Source: Isoetes taiwanensis (taxonomy: Eukaryota; Streptophyta; Lycopodiopsida; Isoetales; Isoetaceae). From it: a stretch of 64,000 nt of DNA. A program made the translations under genes and the position numbers. Numbering within the stretch: the stretch's first letter is position 1; every line of letters begins with the position of its first letter. This document shows, one piece after another, positions 58,201 through 64,000 of the stretch. The stretch is from the NCBI GenBank assembly GCA_021234155.1, contig JAJEKV010000005.1:13619449-13683448 (forward strand), in the 5' to 3' direction. Below the pieces are notes generated by a model. The model made no database searches. It was given only the letters and a program-made list of their open reading frames with translations, and had not been told where the DNA came from.

Positions 58201-59200
58201 ATATGCTTGCTTTAACACGCTCGCTGATCTTGAACGATCCAGCCCATCCTGGTGCCAACTTCTTGCAGCTACCAATCTTAAGCTTGGCTTCTTGTTTTAC
58301 CTTAATCTTAAGCCAAACCGATTCACCCACCGAAGACTCGCGGGGTCCCTGCTTATCCGCTATACTCTTTTTGACGACTCAGGCAGCGATAACAAGTAAC
58401 CACGCACTTCTTCGACCAAAGCTTGCATCTCCGTGAGGAGTTGTTGAGAAACCTCCACTTTCGACACGGGTTGTGCCATGTGTCGAGGAGTAAGGCATTG
58501 ATAACCATAATTTATCATGAAAGGAGACATTCGAAGACTCCTGTTTCATACTGTTATAGGCAAACTCTACCAGATAAATATAGTCAGCCCATTGGGATTG
58601 CTTACTCCACACATAACTTCGTAGCATATCCTCTATAATACGATTGGTACGCTCTGTCGACCATCCGTCTGCGAGGATGATATGTCATTCTCATAGCAAG
58701 CTTGGTCCGATGGTGGCGAAGAAATCTTTCCGCACGCACTTACAAATTTGGGATCTCTGTCCGACAATAACCCGGGCATTCCGTGTAACCTAAGATCTCC
58801 TTTGCGAAGAGCAAGGCGGTCGGCGGTGTTTGCCGATGGTTACGACATGGCAAGAAGTGAGCCATTTTTGACAATTTGTCGACGACCACCATTAGTGCAT
58901 CATAGCCACGGAGAGTTCGTGGAAGGCCCACAATGAAATCCATGGTTATCACTTCCCACTTTGCGTTGGGCACATCTAGAGGCTGTAGCTCTCCTGGAAC
59001 TCTTAGTTGCTCCCGCCTTGGTTTGGTCGGACACACTTGACAGCCTTAATGTATCTAGCAATATCCTTCTTCATCGAAGGCCAAAAGTAACTAGGAGCGG
59101 ATTTTAAAAGGTCTTCATAAACCCCCGCATGTCCACTATAGGGCTGTTGTGTGTGTCATGGAGGATTAACTTACGACCCGAAGTCCGAGGTACACACAAC
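58201..59200 (-). pseudogene. integrase catalytic core and zinc-binding region, broken
   Basis: From right to left on the minus strand: YFWPSMKKDIARYIKAVKCV near 59,060 (end of the HHCC region), WEVITMDFIVGLPRTLRGYD near 58,940 with the first catalytic Asp, GMPGLLSDRDPKFVSA near 58,755 with the second, and TERTNRIIEDMLRSYVW near 58,640 with the Glu. QWADYIYLVEFAYNSMKQES follows. The three catalytic residues can all still be read, but in different frames. The integrase would insert the DNA copy into host chromosomes. Confidence 0.85.
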
Positions 59201-59990
59201 TTATCTTTTGTGATATAACAGCTTGCCGTCTTTCTTATATGAACGGAAATCTTCGCGTTCTTTATCTGTGCGTGCCTCCTTACTCAAACTAGCCCAAATT
59301 TCACAGAACTCGGGATCCGTGGCCAAGGTCTGTTCTATCTGTTTCCCAAACTCACTTGTGAGTGTAGAAATTGCATTACAATGGGTTCGGGTTACCAAGG
59401 GATGGCGTGACAATGCATCCGCAACCACATTGTGCTTTCCAGGCTTATACATGATCTCAAAATCATATTCTTCAAGAAATTCCATCCATCTCCTCTCGAT
59501 GAGAGGTTGAGATTCGGGTGGGTGGATAAATAACGGAGACTTTGGTGATCCGTGTCCAACCGAATCTTCTACCAAGGAGGTAGTGTCTCCATATTCGCAA
59601 AGGCGCAACAACCTAACAATTCCCATCATGGGTAGGATATCGCCGTTCGCCTCGCTTCATCTTCTTTGAATCATAGGCAATAACCCTCCCTCTTGCATCG
59701 GACCCCACCAAAGGGCAATTTGATCGCATCTCGTGGGCACTCAGTTTATCCTTGTCGATCGGGCAACGTGAGAACGGTGCTGACGTTAAGGCATCTTTAA
59801 GCTGGTGGAAACTTCCCCGAACCTTAGTCTTCCAAAGGCTCCATCCAATCCTTCACCTTCTCATGCTTTGTAAGATTTGTAAGAGGTACCGCAATCCTTG
59901 CAAAATCCTTTACAAACTTTCGATAGTATCCTCGCTAATCCCAAGAAATTTCGGACCCTGGAGACATTTGCTAGAATAGGCCATTCCCTT
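59201..59990 (-). pseudogene. RNase H domain and connection to integrase, broken
   Basis: FHQLKDALTSAPFSRCPI near 59,800 is the usual F..LK..L..AP.L. start; VIAYDSKKMKRGERRYPTHD near 59,660 matches VIAY.S.KL...E..Y...E; then ERRWMEFLEEYDFEIMYKPG and KHNVVADALSRHPLVTR in the frame 59,201-59,629, the classic gypsy RNase H end. The stretch between, which should carry the TDH.SL motif, is scrambled by indels. The same frame continues toward the integrase zinc region. Confidence 0.85.
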
Positions 59991-60900
59991 TACGGCCTCT
60001 ATTTTGCCTGACCAGAGCAATTCCCTCTGCCGAGAAAATGATATGGCCCAAATAATCAACCTTTGGAGTGGCAAACTTGCACTTAGAGAACTTGGCAAAA
60101 AGCTGATGACGCCTTAACTTTTGTAGGGGCCAATTTAAGATGTTTCTCATGCTCTTCTAGAGTCTTATTGTAGATGAGAATGTCGCCAAAGAAAATAACA
60201 ACAAAATCATCCAAGTATTGCCGGAAAACATCATTCATTAACCGCATAAACGCTATGGGGCATTAGTTAATCCAAAAGGCATAACGGTAAACTCATAATG
60301 CCCATATCTAGTGCGAAAAGCAGATTTATGGATGTCCTCCTCTTTAATCCTTATCCGATGATATCCCGAAATAAGATCAATTTTGAAAAATACTTGGCCC
60401 CTTGCAACTGATCCATTAGATCATCCGCCCTTCAAAAGCATAGCTTTATTTTGATGGTATGCTTGTTGAGTTGGCGATAATCAATACACATTCTCAAGGA
60501 GCCAGCCCTTTTCTTTATAAAAGAATAGGGGGCTCCAAAAGGCTAAACGCTAGGTCTAATAAAACCTAGGTTTAGTAGCTCTTGAAGTTGCTTTTTGAGC
60601 TCGGCCAACTCGGGGACTCATACTGCATGGGCCTTGCCGGTAGGCTTAGTACCCGCTCTAAAGCTATTTCACATTCTACCCCTCTAAAAGGAGGAAGCTT
60701 CGATCTCGCCCTGGGAAAAGATCGCTAAATTCATGGAGAATACCGGGCAATCCCCCGTGGCAAGGTGTTGATTACTTGGTTTTGCTTTAGCATCGACTCA
60801 ATGGAAGCAAGTCTAATAACGCAGAGGGAGCTTTTGCTTAGGATAGATAGCTTTATCTAACCGCTTGGATGGACATAGATTTGCATGATAGGGTTGAATG
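59991..60900 (-). pseudogene. reverse transcriptase domain, active site mutated
   Basis: Read on the minus strand with frame changes: [20 protein letters not shown] near 60,500, [20 protein letters not shown] near 60,370, [20 protein letters not shown] then LTNAP near 60,290, and DFVVIFFGDILIYNKTLEEH near 60,190. The motif should read (I/V)DDILIY; the first Asp is Gly, which would abolish polymerase activity. KFATPKVDYLG near 60,055 ends the domain. Identity is certain by motif order. Confidence 0.9.
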
Positions 60901-60924
60901 GTTCACCTTTTATAGTTACGCTGG

Positions 60925-61320
60925 CTCCATTAGTCAGCGTTGAAGGTAACTTCTCTCTTCTCGCAGTCTATGTTGGCTTTTGCAGATGCCAAGAATTCCA
61001 TTCCAACAATGAGGTCGTATTTGCCAATATCCATTAACTCGGCACCCATAGCAACTGGTGCGCCTGGCAACTGCATCTTAAGATTGATGCGACGACCATG
61101 AGTATGTCTAACCTTACCACTGGCTAAAGTGACAGGCCTCGGTCGTGACCTTAGGGTTTCCAGCTGTAGGACCTGGGCCATTCTAGGAGAAGCAAAATTA
61201 TGTGTACTTCCCGTATCCATAAGAATTACAAAAAGCTTACTGCCTACTTGGCCTATGGTGGAGATGACAACAGGCCGACTTTCAAAGATTGCCGGTTTCT
61301 ATAGTTTAAGGATATGAGAC
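60925..61320 (-). pseudogene. gypsy aspartic protease
   Basis: The frame 60,930-61,220 begins MDTGSTHNFASPRMAQVLQL: DTGS.HNF is the catalytic Asp box of plant gypsy proteases. Next come VTLASGK and, near the end, DLIVGMEFLASAKANIDCEK followed by REVTF, matching D.ILGMD.L......IDW....V.F. This section of about 97 codons is uninterrupted. It processes the Gag-Pol polyprotein. A start codon is not expected, since it is part of a longer polyprotein. Confidence 0.85.
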
Positions 61321-62598
61321 GCCTTACCGTGAATGTACTCTTCGAGCGCCCTCATCAAAAGGTAATGTTGACTCAAGTTCGCCCCAATCGAGGTCGGCCA
61401 TGGCCACCGGGCCACGGGTAACATATGGACAATTCTGCATGAAGTGTCCAGGCCTCATACACCTGTAGCATGCCTTATCTCGGCGGAGCTGTTCTCTGGC
61501 CTCTTTAGGAATGGACTGTAAGAGGCTCCGAACTTCCTTACCGGCATTGTTCTGCTTATCTGGCGTGCTAAAGGCGAATTTCTTCTCTCACGTAGTAAGA
61601 GTTCTCGCGAGAGGGCCCCTCGACTTGGCGCGGGGTTTGTAAGGTGTGGACGGCCCGTGGGTCATGGTAAGGAGCCAACACGCGGATACCGGGTTCCTTG
61701 GTGTGTCCTCCTCGAGGCTCAATGCTTTAGCCTCCGCCTCTGCAACTGATTTCGGGTCTATGGCCTTAACCATCCGTTTGATTGATGGTGCCAATCCCTC
61801 AATATAGCCTTCCACTGCCCTCTTCTCATTCATACTGTAACATATAGCCTCGGTATAAACTCATCCGTGTAAGCTCGCATGACATATTTTTCGCTCCAAT
61901 CACGTAGAAAGTCTCGGATCTGTTGGCATTTGTGTGCACGGGGCAATATAATGCGACTTTGAAAGCCTTTAGCAAACTTTCTGAAGTTGCATCTACTCCT
62001 CCCGATGTTTGGCTCTGGCATAGCCCTTCCACCAAATACGGGCAGCCCGTAAGGTTTGTGGTGGCAACCTTTCCCGTATCCTTTTACGTCATGCCATAGG
62101 ACCTCCCCGAACTCCTTCATTTAGGCCCAACCAGTTCAAAGATTCAATCCGCCTCTAGATTTCCCATCAAAGCGGGCCAATTTTCTATTCTTCCATATGC
62201 TAGTTATAGCTGTATCAACCGTCTTGCGGTACTCCTTATCTCGGCGCTTTGTATGATCAGCAGATGATGCGGACAATTCAGTTGACACTGAAGTGGCAGA
62301 TTTTGAAGAGGTGGCACTGCCTGTCGGAGGAGCTCGCCGTTTAGAGTGGGCCCTCTTTTCGTAGAGGTACGGGGCTGGTTAGTGGTGGGGACGGGCTGGT
62401 AGGTGGACTAGGCGGCAACGGAGGTAGCTCCGGTCCATCTTCTTGTACATGCTGTGGTGGGTTAGCATGCAACACATAAGCCTGTAATTTGCCTAGCTGT
62501 CTCTTCATCAACATCAATTCCTGTTCGGGTGTTAACCGACTGGCGTTTGAGGGTGTCTCGCCAGCGGCATTAAGATGCACACCGTCTATATTAAACAT
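61321..62598 (-). pseudogene. gag, with CCHC zinc knuckle, broken
   Basis: The likely start is the Met at 62,598: MFNIDGVHLNAAGETPSNAS, then a Gln/Leu-rich stretch and a proline-rich segment (PELPPLPPSPPTSPSP). The capsid-like part survives in frames at 61,830-62,120 (DFLRDWSEKYVMRAYTDEFI) and 61,588-61,833 (KRAVEGYIEGLAPSIKRMVK). The nucleocapsid knuckle CYRCMRPGHFMQNC at 61,429-61,470 has the exact C-x2-C-x4-H-x4-C spacing. Several frameshifts and stops interrupt the gene. It would package the element RNA in cytoplasmic particles. Confidence 0.8.
61429..61470 (-). other. CCHC zinc knuckle of gag
   Basis: CYRCMRPGHFMQNC on the minus strand, with all four metal ligands present. Basic residues precede it. 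Confidence 0.9.
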
Positions 62599-62847
62599 AA
62601 GATGATATAAGAAAAGTTACAGTAACAATAAGTGTCACAGCAAGATCATTTTAGGTAGTGTCGAGAAAACAAAGTGAACACGCAAAACGACGGAAGATTT
62701 TAATTACAAGCGAAGTAACGGTTACATTAAAGAAGTTCATACTGGACGTAGTTATAAACTTATAGTTATATAATACATAAAGGGACCTGATACAGGCCAT
62801 TTCCTTATTTCATACTGAACATAGGAACACAAATTGGAGGATCCGGC

Positions 62848-63366
62848 TTAGGGGTTTGCAAAGGGATACATGACGGAATAGCGCACACTCTCACGTACAG
62901 CTCTGACGAGTTTGTAACGTGCCCAAGCCTGGATGATAACGGGTTGATAATCCCAAGTGGGGCTAATGATGAGAAGGTTGAAAAGCCTCCGTAGCGCGTA
63001 GAAGATTTGCCAGAGGTGGTCATTGGCATCCTCGAAAGCTTCATGTCTGGACATATTCCAGTAGTCCCATGTGCGGCAGAGGGTCCATTTCAAATCATCA
63101 AAAGCCCGTTCTCGGAGGAGGGTAACTATCGCCATCCCCTTGTCCGGATCATATGGTTCTTCTGGCTCTGCAGATTCCGCCATCTCTTCTCCACTTTCTC
63201 GCTCCGGATACTCGCCGTACCTTTGCCCGTAATCTTGTTCAGGAGGTCCCTGGTCATCCCTCAATATCCGGTCTGATCCCTTTAGCACTCCTCTAGTGTT
63301 TCTTCCGCAAAACGGCGCAATGAGCATATAGTACCACGTAATTCCAAGAGATATAATGACGATCAT
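62848..63366 (-). CDS. intact 172-codon frame upstream of gag, unknown function
   Basis: The frame lies 250 bp upstream of the gag start on the same strand and has no stop, in contrast to gag-pol. The first 20 residues are hydrophobic (IVIISLGITWYYMLIAPFCG), like a signal or membrane anchor. Residues 30-80 are acidic (ERESGEEMAESAEPEEPYD). The rest is rich in Trp, Arg and Leu (LKWTLCRTWDYWNMSRHEAF; LWQIFYALRRLFNLLIISPT; AWARYKLVRAVRESVR). I recognise no domain. Gypsy elements normally have only leader sequence between the 5' LTR and gag. It may be an accessory gene, an N-terminal gag extension in another frame, or unrelated host sequence. The in-frame ATG at 63,366 is one choice; MAIVTLLRER farther in is another. 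Confidence 0.4.
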   Translation of the reverse strand: MIVIISLGITWYYMLIAPFCGRNTRGVLKGSDRILRDDQGPPEQDYGQRYGEYPERESGEEMAESAEPEEPYDPDKGMAIVTLLRERAFDDLKWTLCRTWDYWNMSRHEAFEDANDHLWQIFYALRRLFNLLIISPTWDYQPVIIQAWARYKLVRAVRESVRYSVMYPFANP

Positions 63367-63400
63367 GGAAGAGATCCATTCAAAATCATATTGGCATTAC

Positions 63401-64000
63401 GTATTGATTGATACAATAGTCATAAAGGATAACACATCACGAGTGATAACCCCGGCTTAAGACATTGCCACCGAAAATTTTACAAAGGATTTTAGAATGC
63501 AAAATACATAATACAATCGTCTAGGAGCTGGGTCCCTCGCCTTCGCCCATTGGTCGAGGAGGTGGACGGTGAGCGAGCGCGCATCAAAGTGGCGCCAGCT
63601 GAGAGGGCGGCTCGAGCCGCCGCCTCCGGTGGCAAGCAAGTAGCCAAAGGTGCCACAAGGAGCGCGCATGTTGGCGCAGCCCGCCACGCCCCCATGCTGC
63701 TATAGCCAAATCCCTACGGACCAAAGTAATGGTGGTGGCGTGATAGTCAATCTTCTTATGGCCCGGCGGATATGGCTCGGGCGCCCACCAAGAAGCTTCA
63801 GAGGGAAGGCCCTAGGTTCTTGGAGAAAAAATAGCACCTCTCCTTGGCGGAAGGCGAGAAAAAAATCGGGCCACATGGTTCCCCATTGCCCTAACCTCGA
63901 GGGCCTGGAGGTCTCCGCTTCTTTCTCCAAGTTGATGGGAAGCTTCTCCTCCTCTTCCTCTTCCTTGTCCTCCTTAAGGCTGACCTTGGTGTCCCAAAGG
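63401..64000 (-). other. GC-rich block with an acidic open frame at the window edge
   Basis: GC content rises from about 63,520. On the minus strand a frame is open from the window edge to 63,700: it starts LWDTKVSLKEDKEEEEEEKL and continues PINLEKEAETSRPSRLGQ, then a hydrophobic part ending in a stop after LLWSVGIWL. The acidic run is notable, but the start is outside the window and no family is recognised. It does not match the gypsy LTR, so the 5' LTR is not here. Confidence 0.3.

Larger units (their letters stand above)
55626..63400 (-). mobile_element. Ty3/gypsy chromovirus-type retrotransposon, inactive, 5' end not seen
   Basis: In minus-strand order the element has gag with a CCHC knuckle, protease, reverse transcriptase, RNase H, integrase, chromodomain-like tail, polypurine tract and 3' LTR. 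That is the gypsy order, and the C-terminal chromodomain places it among plant chromoviruses. Every pol domain is interrupted. The 5' LTR should lie right of gag, but nothing up to 64,000 matches the 3' LTR, so it is beyond the window or lost. A solo LTR of the same family is at 20,227. Confidence 0.85.

Overview
The window looks like repeat-rich nuclear DNA from a plant with a large genome. It is AT-rich. I see no intact housekeeping gene, rRNA, tRNA or organelle gene, and no bacterial-type gene organisation. Nearly everything I can identify is decayed transposable-element sequence: Ty3/gypsy, Ty1/copia, two kinds of non-LTR (LINE) element, Helitron ends and one CACTA-like end. The species cannot be fixed from this; a non-seed vascular plant is only a guess.

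Layout from left to right. Positions 1-4.4 kb hold a LINE reverse-transcriptase fragment (minus), a GACGC-rich repeat block and unassigned sequence. A Helitron 3' end lies at 4.43 kb (minus) and a CACTA-like end at 6.72 kb. From about 7.9 to 14.95 kb there is one old L1-type LINE on the plus strand: endonuclease, reverse transcriptase with a broken active site, zinc-binding tail and a 29-base poly(A). Positions 15-20 kb have weak exon-like patches, small tandem repeats, a non-LTR 3' tail and a degenerate plus-strand Helitron end. A solo gypsy LTR lies at 20,227-21,834. The Ty1/copia remnant (RNase H, polypurine tract, LTR start; minus) lies at about 25.6-26.5 kb, followed by a long stretch, 26.8-36.9 kb, with little I can name.

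From 36.9 to 41.9 kb there is a repeat pair, a possible copia LTR/primer-site junction on the minus strand, and a strongly A-rich plus strand. From 41.9 to 44.1 kb lies a 5'-truncated non-LTR element on the minus strand with a pentanucleotide tail instead of poly(A); shorter 3' tails of the same family lie at 18.65 and 40.4 kb. A pair of about 400-bp direct repeats follows (44.5 and 45.5 kb), then a likely Helitron (46,226 to about 49,429, minus) with many internal tandem repeats and an exon-like fragment that may be captured host sequence. At 54.24-55.50 kb is a two-exon Cys/His-rich gene or gene fragment with one frameshift.

The right end, 55.6-63.4 kb, is a minus-strand Ty3/gypsy chromovirus: 3' LTR, polypurine tract, chromodomain, integrase, RNase H, reverse transcriptase (active-site Asp changed to Gly), protease, CCHC zinc knuckle and gag, all broken by frameshifts and stops. 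Two frames of this element stayed open: a 172-codon frame upstream of gag (62,848-63,366) and a 182-codon antisense frame between integrase and the 3' LTR (57,388-57,936). These, the shared 3' tail family of the non-LTR element, and the Cys-rich spliced gene are the items most worth a second look. I found no convincing new biological system.
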